Source of the DNA: Lineus longissimus
Taxonomy: Eukaryota; Nemertea; Pilidiophora; Heteronemertea; Lineidae
Length of the DNA stretch: 64,000 nucleotides
Assembly (NCBI RefSeq): GCF_910592395.1
Contig: NC_088315.1
Location: forward strand, 1,242,501-1,306,500
Reading direction: 5' to 3'
The notes under the pieces were generated by a model that had not been told where the DNA came from, ran no database searches, and worked only from the letters and a program-made list of their open reading frames with translations. Each line of letters opens with the position of its first letter. Position 1 is the first letter of the stretch. A program made the translations under genes and the position numbers. Below are positions 41,301 to 51,408 of the stretch, piece after piece.

Positions 41301-44300
41301 TGGATGTTTTCTGTGTTTCATACATGTATCATTAGTAAAGTAGTCGAAGTAATTTTGTCGGATTCGAGTTTAAAAAAACCTTGGAATCTTGGGAAATAGA
41401 AATACATGTAGAACCAATGGACGTCATCGATTAACGCTCCAATTGGCAGTGGTGTCCCTGAAATCTAAAAAAGCCTGGGCAATGAATACATATTTTAATC
41501 GTTTAATGATGGATGGACGGACGACTTACAAACCTACCGTCTATTATTTCTAAGACCGACTTAATCACCATCAAGTCCTGCATCCCGCCTAATCTAATCG
41601 GAAGCAGTGGTTCTAATAGTGATGCTGAATCAAACAAATATCCGAAAGAAATTTGAGTTGCGAAATCATAACCGGATCCTTCTAGTTTTTGAGCTTTTGA
41701 ACTTTCGATGGAGTACGTATTTTTCGCTATTCATACCCCGTAGAATTCCTCACGATTTGATTATACAGGCCATACTCCAACACATGTCGCTTTAAATATC
41801 ACATGCATATTCCCTATTATAAATTCAGCTTTATATTCAAGTATCCTCGATATTTCCTAGGCTTTCCCCATGTGGAGGTACGCCTACGATGCCACCTTTG
41901 CACTGATTAATCAATTGGAGGGTGAATGGAACATTGCTGATGAGTTCGTGCCGGAATGTGGCGATATTTGCTCTTGATGTTTCCCCAGGTCGAAAATCCT
42001 GATCTGAAATCTTAGCATAAGATTCTTAGTTAACAAATGATGTTGACGTGGCAATTTGGTGTCCACTGCGCCTGCATGACCGCAACTGAATGAAGAGATC
42101 ATTCAGGGACTGTCTGACAGCTGTGATTGTTGACCCGACGTCATGATATCACGATGACGTCATGGCATCCTTGTGACGTCATCAGTGACATCGTAGCCTA
42201 AGCCTACATGCTCTGTTGCTCATGGCAACAAGAGAGGACCAAAATGAAGGATTCTTAGTTAAGATCTTATTCAGTTTCGTGAACATGCGAACAGCCAGGC
42301 GATGGCGATATGAACCTTGTGTGAAATAGAGCGACATTTTTATTTCACACAAGCGTCAGATCGCCATGTTGTTGAATTCGTTACGAATCTTATATGAAAC
42401 CTGTCGAGATATTTGACCTGGGCTATAGGTGTGCATTAGTAGGCCTATAGTAGAGGCATTTGATATATATCGAGCAAGATTCCAGTGACAGGTAATCTAA
42501 GGTATCGTTTCGCCATGAGAGAAAAATCCGACATTGTAACTCACCGTGGATTGCCTCCCGAACCACATCATGAAGTGACGCGAAGTCCGTGGGCATCTTC
42601 TGGTTCTGCAGGTCATGAATAACACAGTATAAAGTTTCTTCTAATACTAACGTAGACCCATTGCAATAATCGCCCGTACCCACTGTATAGCAACTTTTGG
42701 TTATGATATTAATCCAAATTTATTCTAGGCTAGTTATTGCAAAGCCATGACACGTATAAAGTAAAGCACACACGGATTACTCTTATATGTATTTTTCACA
42801 CCTCATGTACATGTCTTTGGGTCATTCTGCGCTGTCATCTTTTTTCCTTCATTTGTAATGTTTGTTTCTTATACAAATATCATATTCATTCGAGAGTTCA
42901 GCCTAAGTGAAGAAGCGCGGTCACAGCTGACCTAGATTGGCCAAGGAATTCCCAAAGGAAGTGGTGTTTCAACAATCAGACGAAAATAGGTACGAGCAAA
43001 GCACCAAATCTCCGCTGTTAAGAGGACTTAATTTGAATTATGATACTCGATCGTCGATACCATACTTATAATTAATATATGCCTGACTTAATACATGCCT
43101 AACGATCTTGATTGCAGTTTAAGAAGTTTAAATGACTTGTCCCTGGTATGAGTGCATGCAATGAAGGGGTCATGTAGGTTATAGGGTAAATATGAGCATT
43201 ATGACCCGGACAGTCATTGAAACCTCTTGAAACCTTAAGCAAAATGTTGAAAATTGGCGAAAGGACCGTGCAGTATTACAAGAAACTTTTACCGTGCATG
43301 ATGACAGTACACCCGTGCGAGCCCATCCATGCTTCACTGATCTTGGTTCGGTATCTCCCTTCGACAAAGTCTGACCCATCTTCTTGAGTTATACAATGTG
43401 AAATGAATGTATAAGTGGGGATTTTACAGACTTTGGCTTGTTTGATCAGATGTGTAATCATATGATAATAGATATGGTATACTTCATAATGTAGGGCAAA
43501 CTATGATCGTGATGTTATTTCTGGCTGTTTGTTTTCATATGCATATTGTTTGAAACTCTGCACAAACCCCACCCAATGACTATATTACGTAGCAAGCACC
43601 AAATAACTAAAAGAGCGAAAATACAAGTATGTTTATATTGCTTACACTGACGTGAACGGTGGGCTGATCTGCCTTGATCTAAAGCTAAACACGATTCATC
43701 AGCACAGGCGCCCTTGGATTTCTAGGAAGTCAACAAAAGCTTCACGCGAAATCAATTGATGATCACTGCTGGTTTCCGATAACTGTCGCAAGGATTTCTG
43801 ATGTATCTCACAATATGTGCTGATGACACAGCAGCTGTCGCTTTCGGACAAAACCATGCGCACATATGAAATAACATAATTGCAATCATCCGCTCCGGTA
43901 TTGTCTAAAACTTTAAAAAAACTCTAACCTTTCTGGAAACTTTAACCTTTCTAGAAGGTGTATATTATGTCATCATATAGCTTATTCGAACAACCAAACC
44001 AAGGCTAGCACACAAAAATAGTCTTGCGGAGATTCATCTTTAAACCAATGGGATGGTTAGGCGCTGCTTCACTTAATAATGTCCAAGAGCCGTCGGGAAA
44101 TGTGTACAAGATATGGAGGATTTAAGGGCTTGTCGAAACTTATCCAGCGAACATGTTCGACCAAAGATATACATGTACTGAGCATGCAGGTTCACGCCCT
44201 TCACAAGTATAATTTCTATAAAGTTTTGACTTTGGATTACGGAGCAGTTATTTGTCAAAGAAACATTCTTGACACACCTGGCCCGCGCAAAGGCTTTTAA

Positions 44301-45706
44301 ATCCGCCATGAATATGCACCAATGTACATGTTGACATATTGATACCATGTCCTGTATTGAGGGTAAAGATGTTATCATTCGAGAAGCCTGGAATCCTACT
44401 GATTACATAGGCCTACTAAGTGAGTATGAGTGGTCATACGGAGTGGTCCAGCCCGAGTGTGGTGTGTTGTATTCGTATGGTCGTCCTAACGATTGGAAGT
44501 CGTAAATCTCCGCACGCGGCTTCGTGAATTCGCATTCTTCAGGCACTCAAGTAGGATGAACGAGAAGGAACTGGAACGCTTGACCACATCACAAGCATCA
44601 ATTCTATGTATCTAAGCGATTCTGGTCGATCTCTCTGTCGACATTCATAGAGTCAAAGATAACAAAGCCCAAGAGGCCCAGCTCAAAGATAACAGAGCCA
44701 TGAGTCTATGAGCTATGTAGTAAAAGAACTCTTTGAGTTTACGTTGGACGTTCCATGCATTGCTTCTTTAGGAATGCACGTGTTTCACAGCATTATAGAT
44801 GTGTTTACCTGCAAAACCCCGAAACATTATATTGATATACAGCCAGCATCGATTGATTCTGGCCGAGTTACACCGGAACATATACAACATAACGCTGAAC
44901 GAGCAAGTTGCTCAGAAATGCTGAAGTGCATTAGGCGAACACTACTGAACCCCGGTAGGCGGTACACGGTGAGGAAAACACAAGTCCGCTAATGTCATGT
45001 TGATATTTTGCAGATTAATGACATGGCATTAACGTCATGTCCGCCGGACATCAACCAGCGGATATCAACTCGACATCTGAGTGGATGATGATTAGTTGAT
45101 TAAGGATGAGACTAATGGTAATGGTTAGCATTAGAATAGCATGACAATACCATTAACCTTAACGGTCCGCTACAGCTTAGAATGGAGATGATGAAAACAA
45201 TTGGTGTTCCAGAACTCCTGTGGAAATAAAACTCGGCCGCCCGACACCAAGTATCGGACATCCGACGGACAACGTCCGTCCGTGTGAATTTGACACCGTT
45301 TTTTGTGTCTTCCTCTTTAGGAAACTGTCAAAAATGAATTGGAAAACAGAATAGAAACACTCAGGTAGGACCTTCAGTGATGAAGGAAACACGAAAATGC
45401 GCTAACAAATTTCAGAAACAAGTTTCATGCAATGAAGGACAGTAAAGAAATCTTGTCACTTGTCCTAATCTGCTTCTTTGCTTGAAAGAATCAGCTATGA
45501 AAAGAGAATAGCATTGTACACACGAAAAGCAATGAAACAGTTGAAGAGTAGGAGCCAGAATGAATTCAGAAGGCTCAATGAAGTATTTCTTTCAGTTAGT
45601 ATCAGTTAAAAACTCAATGCCTATCAATAAAACGTATATAATATTTACCAGAGGCAGCCTCCAGGCGTTGCCTGTCAGATGCCGATGTCTTCATGTCTGC
45701 AGCCAT
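23350..45706 (-). CDS. PLCD: phosphoinositide phospholipase C, delta type
   Basis: Calcium-dependent enzyme cleaving PIP2 to IP3 and diacylglycerol at the plasma membrane. Exons in order: 45706-45649 (one of three 5' options), 41209-41063, 37511-37420, 36755-36604, 34099-33970, 33627-33509, 33286-33011, 31937-31852, 31472-31352, 30874-30789, 29759-29677, 28667-28445, 28115-27936, 27594-27487, 26572-26378, 26150-26001, 23639-23350. All junctions are GT-AG and in phase; about 831 residues. Domains: PH 20-145 ([16 protein letters not shown]), EF hands 150-300 (one canonical loop, [12 protein letters not shown]), X 310-455, acidic linker, Y 525-640, C2 about 640-765, then a 65-residue tail ending ETTV. 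X-domain catalytic residues H323, E353, D355, H368 and E402, plus K450/K452, are present. The Y domain keeps R566 but reads NSSNY where DSSNY is usual. PH plus EF plus X/Y plus C2 at this length indicates the delta class. Confidence 0.94.
24589..24798. repeat. 20-bp tandem array ending in a MITE inverted repeat
   Basis: About 9.5 units of a 20-bp motif (gtgacacgagaccatgacat) occupy 24589 to about 24778 in the last PLC intron. The array runs directly into 24772-24798 (aagtgacgacgtgaatcc...gtatcc), which matches the terminal inverted repeat of the element at 39174-39297. No partner end was found on the left. A 20-bp unit is open in all minus-strand frames, which explains three long repetitive frames here; they are not genes. 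Confidence 0.85.
28231..28352 (+). repeat. dispersed repeat, copy B
   Basis: Partner of 2403-2530, sharing the aaaagtcatggtctctctag core and the upstream tttgg-aacgct block. It lies in the PLC intron between the exons at 28445 and 28115. Confidence 0.6.
35468..36491. repeat. 58-bp minisatellite, 16 units
   Basis: Sixteen head-to-tail 58-bp units (35528-36455) start at tcggacatgtcc and are almost identical. Diverged units flank the array: a 60-bp one at 35468-35527 and a partial one from 36456. Units 7 and 12 share the same G-to-T change (gccattgg), five units apart. The array lies in the PLC intron between the PH-domain exon (36604) and the first EF-hand exon (34099). Since 58 is not a multiple of three, no repetitive protein is encoded. 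Confidence 0.95.
37220..37234. repeat. poly-G tract in PLC intron
   Basis: About 15 consecutive G residues just downstream (in transcript direction) of the second PH exon. Length is unreliable in assemblies. Confidence 0.85.
39174..39297. mobile_element. MITE, 124 bp, with about 28-bp terminal inverted repeats
   Basis: The left end ggatttacatatgattcacg (39174) and the right end (39270-39297, cgtgaatcatatgtatcc) are reverse complements over about 28 bp with few mismatches. The interior has the motif gtcacttgtcatg twice. It lies in the PLC intron between the exons at 41063 and 37511. No coding capacity. Its end matches the right end of the 20-bp array at 24.7 kb. Confidence 0.75.
42136..42229. 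promoter_or_regulatory. PLCD: CRE cluster with adjacent X-box
   Basis: Two perfect TGACGTCA sites (42155-42162 and 42174-42181) and one near-match (cgacgtca at about 42137) are followed by gttgctcatggcaac (42215-42229). The last is close to the palindromic RFX X-box GTTGCCATGGCAAC. The cluster lies about 0.9 kb upstream, in transcript direction, of the PLC exon at 41209 and just inside the intron after 42545. Regulatory function, such as an internal promoter or enhancer, is inferred. Confidence 0.4.
42545..42605 (-). CDS. PLCD: alternative 5' coding exon of the PLC gene (MPTDF form)
   Basis: Minus-strand segment with a possible acceptor (cctgcag at 42606) or an internal start ATG at 42596. 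From that ATG it reads 17 codons ([17 protein letters not shown]) plus one base, then donor CACG|GTGAGT. Phase 1 matches the 41209 exon, which begins with two codon-completing bases, so the junction codon is valine. It can be used as a first exon or can receive the 43379 exon, which ends in phase 0. A longer in-frame ATG exists at 42683. Confidence 0.5.
43293..43379 (-). CDS. PLCD: candidate 5' exon with N-myristoylation signal
   Basis: An ATG at 43379 in excellent start context (AAGATGG), with an in-frame TAA three codons upstream, opens 29 codons and ends at donor ACG|GTAAAA in phase 0. This is in phase with the exon at 42605. The protein would begin MGQTLSKG, which fits the N-myristoyltransferase consensus (Gly2, Ser6, Lys7). 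If joined, the PLC isoform would have a 49-residue leader before the PH domain. Association with the PLC gene is inferred from strand, phase and proximity only. Confidence 0.35.
45649..45706 (-). CDS. PLCD: candidate distal first coding exon of the PLC gene
   Basis: An ATG at 45706 with a strong context (GGGATGG) opens 19 codons ([19 protein letters not shown]) plus one base, ending at donor CTG|GTAAAT. Phase 1 matches the 41209 exon directly, again giving valine at the junction. It cannot splice in frame to the 42605 exon, so it and that exon would be mutually exclusive. Confidence 0.5.
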
Positions 45707-47138
45707 CCCCGAAAAGGGACAAACTCCGAGTCGGCAGAGCTCTCCAGTAGAAACTTTTAAAGGGTTAAAGTAATTCCTTATTCTATGCACATATCAAACC
45801 ATAACCGCCGACCACAAATCGTCAATGTGGTATTTACTGGCGAGATTATCCAGCCAAACCCTGATGACATAACCTGGCATATATCCGATTGTCCCAGGGC
45901 TAACATTCGGTGTGTTCATACGATAGATTTTGCACCAGTGATATTTCACGGCAGTTCACCCTGGTGGATATTGGACAAACTAATAGACTCTCTTCGGCCT
46001 ATACTTCAGGCATCTTGAAGCTTGAAAGAATAAGGCCACGTAATTTTGATGTGGTCATCATCACTCATGGACCAGATCAGTTAACCATCAGTGGGTAAGA
46101 ATACGTGTTTATTCGCTATTAAATGCATCGGTCTCAGTCGATGTACCAAGCGAATACAACTGGCCCAGTAAAACAATTTTGTTGATATAAGCTTACTACC
46201 ACGGAGCCAATCTATTCAGTGCCGTGATTGATACAACATTATGGCACTTCGAATCATCCTTCGAAGCATTTGTAGTATGAAAACTATCAAATGTGCTTAC
46301 TAAGGGAATGTCAAACTGAGGACAGTCTCCTCCAAGAGCCGATGAATGGAAATCCTTCTGAGACAGCAGACGCCAACCCGTGCAAGCAATCCAATCCAGG
46401 GAATGCAAGGATGGGAGCACAGTCACGGGACAAATGTATCCTATTGGCTCTACTCTCTAGGACAGTCTTCTCGGAGACGAAGTTAATGGGTTAAGGTAAA
46501 ATTAAAAAAGCAATCGGCTACACTTTGTACCAGGAAGAAAGTGCAAAAAGAAAGAAAGTGCAGTAAGTGCAAGAATGATAGTGCAAAAACTACGGCGGAT
46601 GCACGCTTGAAATGGGTCGTCCTTGTCTTCAACAACAACTAAAAGAAAAGACAGAATCCGGGTCAGAGCAGACGATAGACTGCAGCAGACGATAGACTGC
46701 AGGACCAGCACTCAGCAGACGATTGAGGATATTATCACAAAACCAACTTCCATCAGGTAGGCGAAAATTCGCTAAATGATAATATTGTGACAATATCAGG
46801 AATTGCTTAATATCTGTAATTATTATTTCTGTGTTTCTCTCTAGCCCTGGTGAACCCAGACACCCAGGATAGTTAACCGTTATGAGTTTCAACACCTTCC
46901 TTCTTTATTGCCCCTTTCCATTGTTTTGTAATCTCTATCTTTTAAGCTTTTTGACACCTTTTATGATCTTCCTGATTAGCAGCTGGTTACTAGGCCCCTG
47001 CCCTTGGCCCTGTCTGATAATCTTGTATTGACGCTGCTGTGTACTGATTGGTTGTTTCCTTAATTACTGAGTGCTAGTTGGCTCAGAGCCTGATATTTGG
47101 GCTAGGCTATTTACCCATTAGGGGTGGGTGTAATTAGG

Positions 47139-47146
47139 TATAAATA
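47139..47146 (+). promoter_or_regulatory. TATA box of the vWA gene
   Basis: A perfect TATAAATA lies 125 bp before the ATG at 47264. A start about 30 bp downstream (near 47170) would leave a 5' leader of about 95 nt. Confidence 0.65.
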
Positions 47147-47263
47147 ATGATCCTGGCAGATCCAGAAAGCCAGCCTTCACGCTCGCAGTTTTCCTCTCTG
47201 TAACACCTCTTTCTTTTATGGAAGGCTCTAACCAGGATTTTTTCCACCTTCAGTGCTTGCGCC

Positions 47264-49580
47264 ATGAAGCTCTTCACATCGTCTTTGGTGGTTCTCTTTG
47301 CCGCTGCCGCCGTAGATCTTGGACACGGCAGTATTGTCGCTCAAGTTTTCGGAAGGAGCGCAGGTACTGTATAAACCACCAAATATCTACACGATGAGCA
47401 CAATGGCCCCTGGCCGTTTCATCTGTATTGCTATGACACCTCGCCAGTTGATTCCCTTTTAAATTTGCAGCTGCTGTTCCAAGGGACTCTATAGAGGTGA
47501 ATGCCGCAAAACTGGACCATTTCCTCATGACTTCGTTTGGCAATGAAGAGGTTATTGATGAGGAAGGCTTGGTAATGAGTTACAGCTACAACCCTGAGTT
47601 CGACGAGAAACCAATGCAGAAGATGCATGACATCATCCTACTCCTAGACAGCAGCGGCAGTATCGGGGCCGATGACTTCCTCAAGGCAATTCAATTTCTA
47701 GCGGTGAGTTGAGGCGGGGTATCTCGGCGCCACTACCACTGAATGCCTTGACATTGGGAAGCATGACATGGAATCGGAAAGATATCCTAAGAATGGTATT
47801 ACGTACCAAGTTTGTCAAATAGCGAAGCCTTGGTTTTTGAACATGTCCTTATGTCACCTAAGAGAGATTCCAAGAGAACAATGGTTTCTGCCAGTTAGGT
47901 TGGTGTTCCACCGGTTTCCCTCCGTGTTCCCGATATAGTTCAATACAAATCACTGTCAAAAGGTCAGTTTCATTTGGGACATTTGTTTTGGATTAAACTT
48001 AACCAAGTTCCGGTATGCATTCATTTTCCGCAGAACTTCGTGAATCTGATCCCATCGACTATCAGCCCTGCCAACACCAGATTCGCCTGTATTTCATTCT
48101 CAGAGGCTGATAAAATCATCACAGAATTCAATTTCCATGATCACTCCAACAGAAGTTCTGTGGTTAAAGCCATCCAACGGATAACCTATCAAGGTGAGTA
48201 GGCCGAATACTCCTCTCTGAGAAACTCTGCAAAATCTATAAATGAATTTGTGAAATAAGAGCCTCTGCTTGGTGACATTCCTTCCTACACCTGCAATTTG
48301 AAGAACTACTTCACTCGCATTTCGTCATGTCGGATCTTTTTGGTCTCAAATTACGACACACCACGTACAACAGTCGTCACGTCGTGATCTGTTCTTCATA
48401 TGGTTTCAATTCTCAAATTGTAACATTGTCGTATCTTTTTATGTGTTTCACCAAACAGACGGGGCATCAACGCACACTACCAAGGCACTGCGGAGAGCCC
48501 AAGCCCTGTTTGCGAGCAATGGCCGTGATAATGCAAAGAAGTTTGTATTCATGGCCACTGATGGCCGTTCAAACGGCGGTGGAAACCCAGCTGTTCCTGC
48601 CAACGAGATGAAGAACACGGACAGAGGTGGTAAGAAAGATATCAACTACAATAATTAGAAAGTATAGATTAATCTCTCTTATTTGAAACCTGCCAAGCAA
48701 CCCAGGGCGTGGTTTGGCACTTGAAGCTTACGGGGAGCTCGAGGGAAACGGAGCACTCGGGAATTTCGTTAAAAAATATTCCCAGAAAAAACCTTCCGAG
48801 TACACAATAGAAAGAGAGGCCTTTTGTTGCAAGCACCGTATGGTACAATCGGAGTGAAAGGTTCCAGAGAGGCCATCTGAAATTCGTGCATTCCGGTGTG
48901 CAAGGGATAGTAGTCCTAGGGCTGATAGTCCGTGTAACAGTAGCCCGCATTGCTAAATGTTTTGGTTAGGGTTAGCGGTACAATAGATCATGCTGCTTTA
49001 TTGGTCAAATACAATGCTACCGGACTATGACTCCAGGGGGACTATATCCGCTGTCACAGGTATAACGGATGGCATCGTCCAAATATTATTCAATCACTGG
49101 CCTACTGACTAAATCACCAAGCGTCTCATCTAAACATAGTTGTGCAAAGACCGGTTGAACAAACTACAGGAAGCCGCTTTGAAATTTACACCAGCAAATC
49201 ACTCTAGTCTCTATGGTGCGGTGTCGGTTGGGGAAGAATGGCTGAAAGCGCGTCAGGAGGAGGTACATCATCACGAGTTTTAGTCACTAAAGATGGCGTT
49301 GGTGCGATCTCCTCATGCAGCCCCATAAACCACTAGGCCAATAGTACATGGTATAATGCTCGGTACGTTATTAAAGGCCTTTGCATTCTTGTTCTTTTCA
49401 GACGTCCAAATAGATGTGTTTGCAGTCTCGGACAACGTGAATAAACAAGAAATTGATGCCATTGCCTCCTCTCCCCCTTCACAGCATGTGTACGATGTCG
49501 AGACTTTCGCAGATGCAACCAATATCACCGAAAATGTCAGAGGGAAAATGGAAGCAAGAGGAATCATGATTCCACACTAA
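47264..49580 (+). CDS. secreted single-domain von Willebrand A protein
   Basis: Exons 47264-47363, 47471-47703, 48034-48193, 48459-48629 and 49402-49580 are GT-AG and in phase, giving 280 residues. Residues 1 to about 22 form a signal peptide (MKLFTSSLVVLFAAAA). A vWA domain fills most of the rest, with a complete metal-ion-dependent adhesion site: DSSGS, the Thr in GASTHTT, and the ATDG Asp. The last strands (QIDVFAVSDN) and a C-terminal helix follow. NRS and NIT are possible N-glycosylation sites. vWA domains of this type bind collagen or other extracellular ligands through a divalent cation; in molluscs and relatives such short secreted forms include shell- or matrix-associated proteins. 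The donor of exon 4 could be 48626 or 48629; GTAAGA at 48630 is stronger. The specific ligand is unknown. Confidence 0.87.
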
Positions 49581-50479
49581 ACGCACACGTTTCACATTTT
49601 GCATGCTATTTGGAGAACCTCCTTCATGACCTATATACAATGTAACCCAAAGATTAAGTATGCAGTTGATGTACAAAGAAGGCTGTAACAAGGAAATATC
49701 GCTAGATGTGGGCTGCAATAGCCATGACAAAAATTCCTAGGGCAACTTTGCTCATCTGAAAGATTTGGACTCTCCTTGAACTTGGTCTGTCTTTGTTCCC
49801 GGGTGAAACTGACATTAGGACATTACACAGTGAAAAGCAAGTAGACTCGTCCCTGCTGAATCTCTCCAAGGTAGCAAAATCAACTTCGCAAAGCGATATG
49901 ATAAAACCGAGAAGGTCGTTTTTCTATTCCATCATTTATCGATTTAATTCGAGTTGTCCGGGATGCTTTCGTTGGAAGCTCCTTTATAAGCCTTATCCGA
50001 AAGCTTTCCCATGCCAACGACGACAAAAATATGTCACCTTGCTTACCAATATATAATTGCTAAAAAAATCACTTGGCTGCATTATTTATTGATACATATG
50101 TGTTCCGGATACCATGCCGACGACAGACTAAATGGCCCCCTTGTTGTTACCAGATCAATTTGATAATGTGGTTCGCCTTGATAATCTCTCTAAAAGGCGC
50201 CTAACCATTCTAAATCAGCTCATAGGAGAGGTATTCTGACGATTGCTTGATATTGCAACTTCCAGTCATCGTTACACCTTGAATTCGATGATCGCCAAAT
50301 CGGATCTTGGATGGAGGCAGGGAAGAAGAGCTTGTTGGTTGCCCTGTATAAATAAGAAAGAGAATGACAAATATCCGATTTTGCACGCGTCGTACAGCAT
50401 TGAACCTTCTCGGGAAAATCATTGGATTTGACCGTGGAAATCCCCAGTGCTGAGAGACATGTTCTTTGGCAAACGACAT

Positions 50480-50509
50480 CCCCTCCTAAATTCCTGGCTA
50501 TGCCACTGT
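50480..50509 (-). mobile_element. one end of a hAT-like non-autonomous element
   Basis: Read on the minus strand from 50509, the sequence begins cagtggcatagccaggaatt and continues into aggagggg, a terminal sequence often seen on non-autonomous hAT elements. The opposite end was not found, so this is a truncated or diverged copy. Confidence 0.4.
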
Positions 50510-51384
50510 TATAGCTGAGGTGCCTTATGAATACTAACCTCCTCCATACCAGCACAAATCGTATATGGCGCAAACCAGCGTAAACGAACTGCAGAATGTG
50601 CAAAGCAGACTGTTCCCACTCGATCGGCTCACCTACCCATGACGTCACAGACTACGGCATCTGCGTTCCGCGTTGGTGGTGGTGGAAAGTTGTGGCTTGC
50701 AGTCATTGAAGATCGTGCCACAGCCTTCGAGAAGCTTTCAAAAGCATAAATTGTGTGGTTTGCCAGGAATAGGCCCAGTTTCGAGGTAGCGAGGAATACG
50801 ATAGGATAAGCACGTTGTTTGCTGGCTCTATCCACCATCCACAATCTATAAGTAAGTATCAATGCTGTGTCTCTGCCGGCTCTCTGTGTGCTGTTTATTA
50901 GTGTCACATCGATTTTTCTCTAGGATCAGCTGGTGTAAGCTAAATACGACTGCATCGCATGACCAGGCTCTGTCAGCGATTCGTATGTACGCTGCATGTA
51001 GAACAGCTTTTCAGCGTATTTTGTTATCAGGTTCTGTACGAAGTTTTTGTTCCTGTGATATTTTGCAAGGAGATGTCCCTTAATGCAAATGAACATGAGT
51101 TGTTAAAAAAGGGGAAAATCTCCAAGCCCCAGTACGGCAGTAGGTTATGACGTTTCGAATCAGGAAACGGTAAGGTTTAGGCAACGTGGACTTAACAACG
51201 CCCGCGAGGCTACTTGCTTGGGCCAAGAGAGTAGATTATAAATTGGAGATATTTCCTTAAATACTATTAAGACTACCACTTGATTTATGGAGAGGAGGCA
51301 TGCGAGTATTGGCCACCACGTCCGCTGTATCTATCCATATCCAGATATCAGGGCAACCCCGCTTAGATTATCATTTTGTTTACT

Positions 51385-51408
51385 TGAATTTGAATTTGAA
51401 TTTGAAGT
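51385..51408. repeat. hexanucleotide microsatellite
   Basis: Four tandem copies of ttgaat/ttgaag. Confidence 0.7.

Noticed and set aside
50220..50648. 142-codon minus-strand frame
   Set aside because: Runs through a hAT-like transposon end (IARNLGG is its usual translation) and shows no protein domain.
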